Below are positions 27,075 through 35,756 of a stretch of DNA of 64,000 nucleotides, one piece after another. Each line of letters begins with the position of its first letter. Positions within the stretch are counted from its first letter, which is position 1. Source of the DNA: Bacteroides caecigallinarum (lineage in GTDB: Bacteria; Bacteroidota; Bacteroidia; Bacteroidales; Bacteroidaceae); the NCBI RefSeq assembly GCF_016902295.1, contig NZ_JACJLQ010000002.1, positions 1 to 64,000 on the forward strand, given 5' to 3'. The notes beneath the pieces are model-generated. The model was given only the letters and a program-made list of their open reading frames with translations, was not told where the DNA came from and ran no database searches. Both the position numbers and the translations under genes were made by a program.

Positions 27075-27320
27075 TTCTTGTATTCATTCTTAAGGCAAAG
27101 ATAACGACATATTTCATTGCATACAAGAGAGTAACAGAACATTTTGACATTATTCTTCCCAAATCCATCCGTAATTGAGCGAGTTTTTTTTATTTTTGCA
27201 GAATATTACAACTGTTGAATACCCCGTAATATTTTGGATTTTAAAGCATATTTCAGCTTCCTTCCGCAAGAATGAACAACAAATGAATTATTAATAGGAA
27301 GATCATAATAACTATACTAT

Positions 27321-28066
27321 ATGAAACAATATGAAGCGGTTATAGAAACATTGGAAACACTTGGCGGAGTTGCTACATTGGGAGAACTAAATAAAGAAGT
27401 TTTTAAAATAAAAGATTGTGAATGGAAGACAAAGACTCCTTTTGCAAGTATCCGTCGTATAGTTCAACAAACGAAAGGGATTTATAAAATAAAACCAGGA
27501 TTATATGGACTTGAAAAATACAAAAAGCAACTTGAAGATAGTGGAATAATTGTAGATACGGATAAAAACAAAAACTCTGCCGAAGTCTGCAATTTCAATC
27601 ATACTTACTATCAAGGTATCCTGCTTATAATAGGAAAGTTTCATAATATGCAGACTTTTATACCCAACCAAGATAAGAATAAAAAATTCTATAACGGACA
27701 AAAGCTACAAGAACTTTCCACACTCAATGAGCTACCAACTATTCATATCCTCAATTGATAAAACGCAGTTCTACTATTGACACAATTTGGTTTAATGCTC
27801 GAAACATGCCAGATTCTTTTTTTGAGATAGAGCATTCAACTGACATCCAAAATTCTTTGTTAAAATTCTATGACTTACAAGACTTCCATGCAAGGATGGT
27901 TATTGTAGCCGACATAAAGCGTAAACAAGAATTTGAATATAAAATGGGATTTCATGCATTTAAAGAATTAAACGCCCAGAGACGAGTTTCATTTTTAAGT
28001 TATGAAGCACTTGTCAAACAATATGAAATTGAATTGGAAAAACAATCATTAGATTTTATTCTATAA
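27321..28066 (+). pseudogene. winged-helix plus restriction-nuclease-like protein, single frameshift
   Basis: From ATG 27321 the frame reads MKQYEAVIETLETLGGVATL, a HARE-like winged helix, and goes on to NELPT before a false ending IHILN at 27758. The continuation YSYPQLIKRSSTIDTIWFN...FFEIEHSTDIQNSLLKF...MVIVAD lies in the frame ending at 28066. One missing T near 27740 (ACTATTC for ACTTATTC) would join both into a protein of about 248 residues. The EIEHSTDI segment resembles the E-x-E-x-T/S core of some restriction endonucleases. Either a recent mutation or a sequence error. Confidence 0.75.
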
Positions 28067-28068
28067 AA

Positions 28069-28111
28069 GTGTTACGGCATTGAAGAGCACTCCTGCCCTC
28101 TGCCGTAACAC
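28069..28111. terminator. hairpin between convergent broken genes
   Basis: GTGTTACGGCA (28069-28079) pairs perfectly with TGCCGTAACAC (28101-28111). It overlaps the end of the minus-strand gene. There is no strong T-run on the plus strand. Confidence 0.55.
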
Positions 28112-28559
28112 ACGCCTATTATACATCCCTGATTATTCGCCGGAGATAAGTTTAGCCCCTCAAAATCTATGGAAGTAACCAAAATCTTGTTGTCCTTAAT
28201 CTTTACAGATGCCTGATATACCTCCTTGACTTTTCTTGTAAACTCACAATACACTGTATCACTGTCTATTCCGGTCAGGCGGATATGTGTTATTTTTGTG
28301 AATTTCTTGATTCGCTTGCCAAGTTTCAGTTTCCAGTATTCCTGGTCTTCAACTCCGTCTGTGCATAAATACTTGTATGCATAATCATTGTATGCCATTG
28401 AAGTGGACGATTTATTGACCGGATAGTTAAAACATTGCAAGATGGAGTCAAGATTCTTTATGTTGCCTATAATGGATTCGTTATAGTCTATCGTGATTTC
28501 TTACCCAATACACTTTCTACACTGATTTTCAGCTGTTCCAAACATTCTTTTTCATCCAT
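28072..28559 (-). pseudogene. unknown protein, frameshifted
   Basis: ATG 28559 gives MDEKECLEQLKISVESVLGK and soon stops. The neighbouring frame continues ITIDYNESIIGNIKNLDSIL, then QCFNYPVN and on to SSMP at 28072. A single-base change in the GTAAGAAATC stretch near 28500 would give one protein of about 162 residues. A TACATTTG promoter is at 28577-28584 on the minus strand. I do not recognise the family; it has no signal peptide and no clear motif. Confidence 0.6.
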
Positions 28560-28752
28560 AGTATTTACTTTTGGTGCAAATGTAATATTTTATTGATAAT
28601 CTCACACTAATTCATTAATGAATTGTCGAATCATAATCTCTGATTTTTTTCTAATTTTTTCTATTCCATAACGCCCTGTTTATCTGTATTTCTAACCTCC
28701 GGGTTACTTAGTATCCCTAATGTAACTTCTTGTTTTATAAGATGTTATAAGC

Positions 28753-28760
28753 TACATTTG
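28753..28760 (+). promoter_or_regulatory. promoter of the cupin gene
   Basis: TACATTTG with a CTTG 20 bases upstream (28729-28732), 63 bases before ATG 28824. Confidence 0.5.
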
Positions 28761-28823
28761 CAAAGAGAAAGAGAAAAAGAGTACTCTAAACGATAATGTA
28801 TCACAAAGTAAAAACAAGGAAAA

Positions 28824-29273
28824 ATGAAACAGATTGAAAAACTAATCTCAGCAGAAAATTTCTGCGCCGTAAATTTAGGTAAATTAAGCCAGTTGAATGA
28901 ATATGTTCTCGAAATGGGTCCGGAAATCAAAATACCGGGAAAGGTTTTCTGCGGAACAGCATTAGGATGTACAGGTAGCGAATTTTCTTTCCAGATGTTC
29001 CAGCCTGGAACTGAAACAGGATTCAAGCACACTCATAAGAGTCATGAGGAACTGTACTTCTTCCTGAGTGGAAATGGAGAATTTCAGGTTGACGACAAAA
29101 TATTCCCTATAACAGAAGGCACAGTTGTCCGTGTTTCTCCGGATGGAAAACGCTCGGTACGCAATAACGGCGATACGCCACTGGTAATGCTATGCATACA
29201 GTACAAGGCAAATACATTCAATAGTGAAGATGCGAATGACGGAGTAATCCTGCAGGAACAGGTGAAATGGTAA
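28824..29273 (+). CDS. cupin-domain protein
   Basis: The 149-residue product has one cupin barrel: motif 1 GFKHTHKSHEELYFFLSGNGEF (His ligands and Glu present) and motif 2 GTVVRVSPDGKRSVRNNG. The substrate is unknown. It is followed by a terminator and then by an HxlR regulator whose promoter is directly downstream, so the two may be functionally linked (inference). Confidence 0.88.
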   Translation: MKQIEKLISAENFCAVNLGKLSQLNEYVLEMGPEIKIPGKVFCGTALGCTGSEFSFQMFQPGTETGFKHTHKSHEELYFFLSGNGEFQVDDKIFPITEGTVVRVSPDGKRSVRNNGDTPLVMLCIQYKANTFNSEDANDGVILQEQVKW

Positions 29274-29283
29274 TATAAAGAAT

Positions 29284-29338
29284 AATCCGGGAAGTTTATG
29301 AAACCTTTGAAAGGGAACTTGCCGGATTATAATATTTT
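29284..29338 (+). terminator. terminator after the cupin gene
   Basis: AATCCGGGAAGTT (29284-29296) pairs with AACTTGCCGGATT (29316-29328), one mismatch, followed by TATAATATTTTT. Confidence 0.8.
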
Positions 29339-29353
29339 TCATAAAAACTTAGT

Positions 29354-29361
29354 TACATTTG
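29354..29361 (+). promoter_or_regulatory. -7 element for the HxlR gene
   Basis: TACATTTG overlaps the TTG at 29359 that could open a longer frame; transcription starting near 29368 therefore favours ATG 29383. Confidence 0.6.
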
Positions 29362-29382
29362 CAGTGTACTAAAATTCACACC

Positions 29383-29751
29383 ATGACAAAGACAAATATT
29401 AAGGAAGAGCTGTTTTCTGACTGCCCAATACGCAACATTCTGGCAAGAATAAGCGACAAATGGTCGATGCTGATTCTCTTCATGCTGTATCAGAACGGCA
29501 CTATGCGGTTTAACTCATTAAGACACAATATCCCTGATATTTCGCAGAAAATGCTGTCATCTACATTGCGTACATTGGAAGAAGACGGATACATTCTAAG
29601 GAAATCGTATGCTGAAGTTCCTCCACGTGTGGAATATTCACTATCGGAAAGAGGAAAATCTGTCATTCCGCACATAGAGGGACTTATTGAATGGGCAAAA
29701 AATAACCTTGAAGATATTCTTAATGACAGAAAGAAGAATTCTGCCAGATAA
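29383..29751 (+). CDS. HxlR family transcriptional regulator
   Basis: The 122-residue winged-helix protein has the HxlR pattern: DCPIRNILARISDKWSMLIL, then MRFNSLRHNIPDISQKMLSS, LRTLEEDGYILRKSYAEVPP and RVEYSLSERG. The cysteine in DCPIR matches the redox-sensing cysteine of YodB-like members. Start chosen from the promoter at 29354. The target may be the cupin gene or itself. Confidence 0.9.
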   Translation: MTKTNIKEELFSDCPIRNILARISDKWSMLILFMLYQNGTMRFNSLRHNIPDISQKMLSSTLRTLEEDGYILRKSYAEVPPRVEYSLSERGKSVIPHIEGLIEWAKNNLEDILNDRKKNSAR

Positions 29752-29928
29752 ATATCAATCAATATCAGCACTTTCCCCCGCAAGAGCATTTCTGCTCCTC
29801 TGTATAGTTTTTGTTCGCCATTAATAGTATGTTTGAATATTGTTCGCAAAATAATAATATTCAGGCTTACAAACAAAATTGCAAATTTTTCATTACAACA
29901 CATTAATATATGCTCCAGAAACTATTAT

Positions 29929-31398
29929 TTACCCACGCTTTTTTCTCCTTATGACGAAGCCTGTATATATGCACCACATAGCTGCCATTCCGGCAAAAAA
30001 GATATAGACAAGAGTGCCCTGACCAAGGACGGTGTATATACGCCCTGTATGTATCTCCTGCGCAAAGTTCCATAACGACATAGGCAGAGAAGAAAGATTT
30101 TCGGGCATATGTAGAGCTGTCGTTCCCTTATAATACTCCACTACGAAAGTTTTTTCTCTAATATTATCGCAATAGCCCGATACGGCATATTTCCCGAATG
30201 GAGGACCTGCAACATTTTTCGCTGTCTCACCTGTAAAATAATCTGTAGAAACCTGCCTGCTTCTGTCCCAAACATACATTCCGCTGAAAGAACCGGACAG
30301 CCAATTGCCAAAGGAATCTTTCTGCCATACATTAAGCCCCATGACACTTACCGGAGGAACATTCTCTAATTTCACAGGAACGGATTCCAATGTAGCCAAA
30401 TAGAAAATACCTTCGGAGGAAGAAAGGAGCCAGTCTCCAAATTCTGTATCATAACGAAGCATACGCAGTTTGTCGTTCCAGGCATTGTCGCTATTGGCAG
30501 TTGTAAAAGGTATAGCCGGAGTACGGAAAGAAACGAGTGCTATAAGTACAGGCGGACGGAGACACCACCCTGTGAAAGCCACGAATATAAGTATAATGAA
30601 AGTATATCTACCAAGTTTGTCATGCCAGTTGATTGATGACTTCATTAGCTGAGTACTTCCTTTTGCTGTTTTACCGCTCATACGGATTCTCTTGATATAT
30701 TTAGGGAGAAGCCAGTAAGCAAGCCCTGTAAAACACAACACTATGAGTATCACTGCCACAGTATCCATAACCAGTTTCCCAAGAGTACCGAACATCTCTC
30801 CGCTATGCATAAGCCATACTGTACGGAAGAGCGAAACCTTACCGTCATAACCTTCAGGAGCTTTTAATTCCAATCGGCTGAATTCATTATAGGGAGTGAC
30901 GGAAGTGTAGAGATACGAACGGCCCACTACCACCATAGTATCCCCTTTCATTACCAAATCCGATATGCGTTCGTGGGCTGATAGTATAAGAGAGGTACTA
31001 TCCCATCCTTCTCCATCATTTCTGTAAAGTCCAAATTGTCCCGCTGCAAAAAGAGAGCCGTCCGGAGTATGAGCCATAGCCTTGATGTTGCGGAAATCAG
31101 CACCTATGGGAAGTCCGGCATTAAAATCATACACATGCAGTCCGATTGAATCAGTCTTCCAGATTCCGCTGTTTCCATATATAAACACTTTATCCCTATA
31201 TTTTATAGAACCTCGCAGAAGCCCCATATTCCATTTATTATATCTATAATCTGCCGGAAGAAAACTTCTGTCAATATTTATATCCGCCACCAGTTCACGA
31301 TGATTTAGCACTATTCCGCTCAGGCAAAACATAAGCATGAAGAATGCGAATATTATGCCGAACCATTTATGATGTTTTTTCCATGTGATGCGTTTCAT
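29929..31398 (-). CDS. PepSY-associated transmembrane protein
   Basis: The 489-residue product begins with the PepSY_TM segment KHHKWFGIIFAFFMLMFCLS GIVLNHRE and has later membrane helices at about residues 205-230, 268-290 and 455-480. Between them are repeats with WKTDSIGLHVYD and GSLFAAGQFGLYRND that look like beta-propeller fragments. Members are often linked to iron uptake or siderophore reduction. A TATTTTTG element lies at 31427-31434 on the minus strand. No TonB receptor is adjacent. Confidence 0.8.
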   Translation of the reverse strand: MKRITWKKHHKWFGIIFAFFMLMFCLSGIVLNHRELVADINIDRSFLPADYRYNKWNMGLLRGSIKYRDKVFIYGNSGIWKTDSIGLHVYDFNAGLPIGADFRNIKAMAHTPDGSLFAAGQFGLYRNDGEGWDSTSLILSAHERISDLVMKGDTMVVVGRSYLYTSVTPYNEFSRLELKAPEGYDGKVSLFRTVWLMHSGEMFGTLGKLVMDTVAVILIVLCFTGLAYWLLPKYIKRIRMSGKTAKGSTQLMKSSINWHDKLGRYTFIILIFVAFTGWCLRPPVLIALVSFRTPAIPFTTANSDNAWNDKLRMLRYDTEFGDWLLSSSEGIFYLATLESVPVKLENVPPVSVMGLNVWQKDSFGNWLSGSFSGMYVWDRSRQVSTDYFTGETAKNVAGPPFGKYAVSGYCDNIREKTFVVEYYKGTTALHMPENLSSLPMSLWNFAQEIHTGRIYTVLGQGTLVYIFFAGMAAMWCIYTGFVIRRKKRG

Positions 31399-31472
31399 TA
31401 TACAATATCAATATTGAAATCCGGTGCAAAAATAAATATAATCACTATTCCATACAACAGGGGCATAAACAG

Positions 31473-31511
31473 AACGCCCGACAAACGTCAATACTACGTT
31501 CATCGGGCGTT
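31473..31511 (-). terminator. sulfatase terminator
   Basis: AACGCCCGA (31473-31481) pairs with TCGGGCGTT (31503-31511); inner ACGTT/AACGT pairs extend it. On the minus strand it lies just after the sulfatase stop. Confidence 0.75.
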
Positions 31512-31537
31512 GCTTATTCAGATTATTAAAAGACTGA

Positions 31538-33094
31538 TTACATCTTAGTCTTTTCAAACTTGTTCTTTTCTGCCATCAGGATTTTTTCAAGTTCCTGTGT
31601 CTTTTCAGGATTTTCCTTAGCTACATTTTTCTTTTCAGAAGGATCGTCAACTACATTATAAAGTTGTACTTCCTTGCTGTTGCCAAGTTCTGTCTTGGTC
31701 CAGAATTCCAATGCAGGCTTGTCGCTAGTCTCAATATACTTCCAACCGTCTTTAACGATAGAAAGCGTGTTGTTCAGGTTCTGCTGGATTACATAGTCAC
31801 ATCCCTTAGTATCTGTTCCGATAAGAGTATTCAGATAGTTACGGCTGTCAGGAGCCTGTCCTTGAGGAATTTCATATCCCAACAAACCTGCGAATGATGC
31901 AAAGAAATCGACAGTAGAATAAAGTCCTTCCTGTACGGCTGGTTTAATCTTCTCCGGCCATCTTACAAGCAATGGAGTACGTGTACCGGCCTCGTATGCA
32001 CTATATTTACCACCACGATAATTCAACATAGGAGTATGTCCGTTCAGCAATTCGCGAGCCTGATCCTGATAACCGTCGTCTATCACGGCACCATTGTCAC
32101 TCAGGAATACGAAGATAGTATTATCAGCGATATTCAGACTGTCAAGAGTATTCATAATCTCGCCCACTGTCCAGTCTAACTGAAGGATAACATCTCCGCG
32201 AGTGCCCAAACCACTCTTTCCTGCAAATCTCGGATGCGGTACACGAGGTACGTGTACATCCTGAGTTCCCATATAAAGGAAGAATGTAGTGTCCTTGTTG
32301 CTTACTATGAAGTCCTTAGCTTTCTGTGTAATGATATCAGCAATCTTTTCATCATCCCACAGTGCAGACTTACCGCCTGTCATCCATCCTATACGAGGAA
32401 TACCGTTTATGATAGTATTATTGTGTCCCTGACTTGGTTTAAGCTTGACAAGTTCAGGATTTTCCTTACCTGTAGGCCAGTCTCCTACCTTATGGTCATA
32501 GCTGACAGTTATAGGGTCATTAGGGTCAAGTCCGTCCACGCGTCCGTTTTCTACAAACACGCATGGCACACGGTCAACCGTAGCCGGAATAATGTATTCA
32601 TAGTCGAAACCTATATCCTGAGTATTAGGCTTGATAAGTCCGTTGAAATCTGTTCCTCCCTTAGGGCCAAGTCCGAGATGCCATTTACCTACTGCTGCAG
32701 TGGCATAACCTTCGGCCTTGAACATGTCGGCCATAGTTGTACATTCAGTATTGATTATCAGCTCAGAATTACCCGGTGCGATACCTGTATTTTCCTGACG
32801 CCAAGGATACATACCGGTAAGTATTCCAAAGCGTGTTGGAGTACTTGTAGAAGATGTAGTATAAGCATTTGCAAACTGAAGTCCCTGACTTGCCAATCTG
32901 TCAATGTTTGGAGTCTGGATTTTTGTTGCACCATAGCAGCTAAGATCGCCTATTCCAAGGTCGTCTGCTATAAGGAATACTACGTTAGGATTTTTCTGTT
33001 TGGTTTCAGATTGATTCTTTGAACCGCCACCGGAACATGCGCTAAGCAACGCTGCAGCTGAAATCAATCCCAAGTGAAAAGTGGTTTTTTCCAT
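31538..33094 (-). CDS. S1-family arylsulfatase, lipoprotein, serine type
   Basis: The 518-residue product has a lipoprotein signal (LLSAC, Cys20) and the sulfatase fold: NVVFLIADDLGIGDLSCYG (metal Asp pair), S84-T-P-T-R88 as formylglycine motif, GKWHLG and FLSDNGA. A serine at the motif means maturation by an anaerobic radical SAM enzyme (anSME), not encoded here. The substrate is probably a sulfated polysaccharide; no SusCD pair is nearby to narrow it. The promoter TATCTTTG lies at 33128-33135 on the minus strand. Confidence 0.93.
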   Translation of the reverse strand: MEKTTFHLGLISAAALLSACSGGGSKNQSETKQKNPNVVFLIADDLGIGDLSCYGATKIQTPNIDRLASQGLQFANAYTTSSTSTPTRFGILTGMYPWRQENTGIAPGNSELIINTECTTMADMFKAEGYATAAVGKWHLGLGPKGGTDFNGLIKPNTQDIGFDYEYIIPATVDRVPCVFVENGRVDGLDPNDPITVSYDHKVGDWPTGKENPELVKLKPSQGHNNTIINGIPRIGWMTGGKSALWDDEKIADIITQKAKDFIVSNKDTTFFLYMGTQDVHVPRVPHPRFAGKSGLGTRGDVILQLDWTVGEIMNTLDSLNIADNTIFVFLSDNGAVIDDGYQDQARELLNGHTPMLNYRGGKYSAYEAGTRTPLLVRWPEKIKPAVQEGLYSTVDFFASFAGLLGYEIPQGQAPDSRNYLNTLIGTDTKGCDYVIQQNLNNTLSIVKDGWKYIETSDKPALEFWTKTELGNSKEVQLYNVVDDPSEKKNVAKENPEKTQELEKILMAEKNKFEKTKM

Positions 33095-33308
33095 AAGGTA
33101 AGATTTAGTTTAAATGATATATGTGTACAAAGATACGAAATATTATTAAAAATGCATTAATTACGCCAAAGAAAATAATATATTTTATTTATACTGACAT
33201 AATAAATAAGAATATTTCCATTAGTTCTAATCAGAATTCAAATCTTACTTCATATAAAAAGGTAAATGTTATCTCTTCTTTAGGATTCCATTTACCTTTA
33301 ATATACAA

Positions 33309-33848
33309 TCAAAATTTATGGGCAAGTTCTGTAGCCAAACGACATCCATCAGTATTCTCAATCTCACCTTCATTTAAGACATCCGATATCAGAACTTCAC
33401 CTGCAAGATTCCATTTCAACAAGGAAGCAGTCTTCTCCATTGGTATTCTTACACCATCCATTACAGACATATCATTTTCCTCGCAACAAGTAATCAGGCC
33501 CCACTTCTTTCCGGATACATTCTTCTCCCCAACTACAAGCGAGAATAAGCAATCAATTACTCCTTTTATTTGTGCCGGAATAGAATACCAATAGACAGGC
33601 ATGGCAAACAGAACTCCATCCGAATCAAGAATAGAAGATGCTATAGCATCAAAATCTTTATTGAATGTGCATGCTCTCCCGGTCTTATAACAAGTCATGC
33701 ACGCATGACAACCACTTATATTCATTGAAACAGCATCATAAAGATTAATAGTATGACCGCACTTTTCAGCTTCTTTTATAAACGCACGTGTCATGGCAAG
33801 GCTATTTCCATTCTTCCTCGGACTACCTGTAATAACAGTAATTTTCAT
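33309..33848 (-). CDS. flavodoxin-family NAD(P)H-dependent FMN reductase
   Basis: The 179-residue flavoprotein has the FMN phosphate loop TGSPRKNGNSLAMTRAF, the cysteine-rich ISGCHACMTCYKTGRAC segment and FAMPVYWYSIPAQIKGVIDC. Such enzymes reduce quinones or other small electrophiles. It is two bases after the NTF2-like gene and shares its promoter, divergent from an HxlR regulator. Confidence 0.92.
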   Translation of the reverse strand: MKITVITGSPRKNGNSLAMTRAFIKEAEKCGHTINLYDAVSMNISGCHACMTCYKTGRACTFNKDFDAIASSILDSDGVLFAMPVYWYSIPAQIKGVIDCLFSLVVGEKNVSGKKWGLITCCEENDMSVMDGVRIPMEKTASLLKWNLAGEVLISDVLNEGEIENTDGCRLATELAHKF

Positions 33849-33850
33849 AT

Positions 33851-34243
33851 TTACTTCTCCTTATTTTTTATTGTATTTGAATTCTGATTATAGGCTTTTG
33901 CCACACATTTCCATTCACCGCCAATCTTCATAAGTAGAAGATAATCAGTAAAATCTATACGTCCACCCCAGTTTTCCTCCAAAACACGAACTACAGCAAG
34001 TGTCTCTTCCACATCGATTACGTCTATACGCGCCTTGAAACCGCTGTCCGGACCAACATTGTCTACATTCCTGTAGAATTGTTCTATACTGCCATGTTCC
34101 AACTGACCGTCTAAATATCCGAACAGGACAGCTTCATCTATAAAAAGATGTTTAGCATACGAACTGTTGCCTTCTGCAACACTCCTCACAAAATTCATGG
34201 CCGCAAGTTCTACAGCCTTGTATTCCTCTATATTCGCTCTCAT
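33851..34243 (-). CDS. NTF2-like protein (lumazine-binding type)
   Basis: The 130-residue product fits the SnoaL/DUF4440-like fold: EYKAVELAAMNFVRSVAEGN at the start, LEHGSIEQFYRNVDNVG, and TDYLLLMKIGGEWKCVAKAY at the end. It is probably a small ligand-binding or enzyme-like protein. It is the first gene of an operon with the flavodoxin reductase. Its -7 element is TAACTTTG at 34279-34286 on the minus strand. Confidence 0.85.
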   Translation of the reverse strand: MRANIEEYKAVELAAMNFVRSVAEGNSSYAKHLFIDEAVLFGYLDGQLEHGSIEQFYRNVDNVGPDSGFKARIDVIDVEETLAVVRVLEENWGGRIDFTDYLLLMKIGGEWKCVAKAYNQNSNTIKNKEK

Positions 34244-34278
34244 AATTATAGGTTTATGTGTCAGTAATCATAATGGCA

Positions 34279-34362
34279 CAAAGTTAGAGGGTAGTTGTTA
34301 TTTCCACAAGTACCGAAAAATTTTTCGGTATATGAAAATTTTTTCATCATATCATAGTTTTG
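34279..34362. promoter_or_regulatory. divergent promoters with a perfect 20-base palindrome
   Basis: TAACTTTG on the minus strand (34279-34286) serves the NTF2/reductase operon, and TAGTTTTG on the plus strand (34355-34362) serves the HxlR gene. Between them is TACCGAAAAATTTTTCGGTA (34311-34330), a perfect palindrome, followed by TGAAAATTTTTTCA (34333-34346). The first is a good candidate operator for the HxlR protein. Confidence 0.65.
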
Positions 34363-34412
34363 TAATTTTACGCTTGTTTTTGAGTGATAATAAATTTCAG
34401 TTCCATAGACTT

Positions 34413-34787
34413 ATGTACGAAAGAAAAATACCGGTAGACTTGGATTGTCCTTTAAGGCTGACAATCAGCCTTATAGGTTCAAAGTGGAAATCATGCATCC
34501 TAGATGAATTGCGAAACAAATCATTACGTCCGAGCGAACTTCATAAAATATTTCCTGAAGCCACTCCACGTGTACTTGATTTACAGTTAAAAGAACTGGT
34601 GGAAGACGGATTGGTCACGAAAACCATATACCCTGAATTACCTCCACGTTCGGAATATACCATCTCATCATTAGGCCTGACATTGATACCAATTATTGAT
34701 GCCATGATTGAATGGGGTAATAAGAATGAAAATTTATTTATCAGAAAATATGGGAAAGCTATTTCAAATGATATAACAGAGAATTAG
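34413..34787 (+). CDS. HxlR family transcriptional regulator, divergent from the reductase operon
   Basis: The 124-residue winged-helix protein reads VDLDCPLRLTISLIGSKWKS, LRPSELHKIFPEATPRVLDL, VEDGLVTKTIYPELPPRSEY. ATG 34413 (MYERKIPVDLDCP) is the family start; the longer frame to 34167 crosses the neighbour's promoter. The cysteine in DCPLR is in the position used by YodB-type sensors of quinones and aldehydes, which fits the reductase it probably controls. Confidence 0.92.
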   Translation: MYERKIPVDLDCPLRLTISLIGSKWKSCILDELRNKSLRPSELHKIFPEATPRVLDLQLKELVEDGLVTKTIYPELPPRSEYTISSLGLTLIPIIDAMIEWGNKNENLFIRKYGKAISNDITEN

Positions 34788-34835
34788 CCTGACAGAAGTT
34801 TATTCTACAGGCTCGACAAGTGCAAAATTCCTTTT

Positions 34836-34935
34836 CATTTTCTCTAAATACAACCTATATTTATATAAATACAAGTTATATTTTTATATAAACAATCTAT
34901 ATATATAAAAACACAATCTGTATATAGAGAAAATG
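34836..34935. repeat. AT-rich degenerate tandem repeats bounded by an inverted repeat
   Basis: CATTTTCTCTA (34836-34846) and TAGAGAAAATG (34925-34935) are exact reverse complements. Between them lie about four units of the form ACAAxCTATATxTATATAAA, 19-21 bases each. The whole may fold into one long stem and lies between convergent genes, so it could act as a terminator. Confidence 0.6.
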
Positions 34936-34962
34936 TAAGGTCATTCATGATTTTATTCAGGC

Positions 34963-35742
34963 TTAAAGTACAAATTTCTTCATGGCATTATACACACCGT
35001 CTTCATCTACAGATGACGTAACATAATCGGCCACTTCTTTGAGAGCCTGATTAGCATTTCCCATAGCAACGCCCAATCCTGCCTTTTCTATTATCGACAA
35101 GTCATTACCTCCATCTCCGAAGGCCATTGTTTCATCTATACTGATACCTTCGTGCGATATAATATCCAGAAGACCGTTACCCTTATTGGCATTTGTGGCA
35201 GTAATATCAGCGAAGTCCGGATACCAACGTGATGAAACACATCCGGAGAGGTACGGCATAATCTGCTTTTCCTTGGCTACAGAAATGACAGGCGTAAGCT
35301 GCAATATTCTTTGTTGCAGAATCTGTTCCACATTATTGTCTTCCCTCATATTGTGTACATTCAGCATCTGGCGGAATATCCGGTCTGTCCTCTCGTCGCT
35401 ATTGTACATGGTAAGGTCCTTCTCGCCTACCACCATACACGGGAATTTCATATCGTCTGAAAACCTCAACACCGTCAATACATCTTCTTTCGGGATAGGT
35501 GTACATGATATTATCTTGCCGTCTGAAAAGCACAATGCTCCATTGGCTGTGATATATCCGTCTATCAGATGCTTTATTTCGTCAAGGTTGTTTATAAGAG
35601 ATAAAGGACGTCCGGTGGAGATATAAATTCTGACACCTTTTGCCTTGGCCATTGAAATAGCATCTATGGCAGACTGTGGAATACGATGGGTGTTAAAACT
35701 CACCAGTGTTCCGTCAATATCGAAGAATATAGCTTTTATCAT
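34963..35742 (-). CDS. Cof-type HAD-IIB phosphatase
   Basis: The 259-residue product has HAD motif I FFDIDGTLVSF, motif II ISTGRP, and motif III/IV GDGGNDLSIIEKAGLGVAMG with the C2B cap between. Such enzymes dephosphorylate sugar phosphates or flavin precursors; the substrate is not identifiable. It begins 14 bases after the P-type ATPase stop and probably shares that transcript. Confidence 0.93.
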   Translation of the reverse strand: MIKAIFFDIDGTLVSFNTHRIPQSAIDAISMAKAKGVRIYISTGRPLSLINNLDEIKHLIDGYITANGALCFSDGKIISCTPIPKEDVLTVLRFSDDMKFPCMVVGEKDLTMYNSDERTDRIFRQMLNVHNMREDNNVEQILQQRILQLTPVISVAKEKQIMPYLSGCVSSRWYPDFADITATNANKGNGLLDIISHEGISIDETMAFGDGGNDLSIIEKAGLGVAMGNANQALKEVADYVTSSVDEDGVYNAMKKFVL

Positions 35743-35756
35743 ATGTTATATCAAAA

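Noticed and set aside
29359-29382. Upstream TTG start for the HxlR gene
   Set aside because: It lies in the -7 promoter element, before the expected transcription start.
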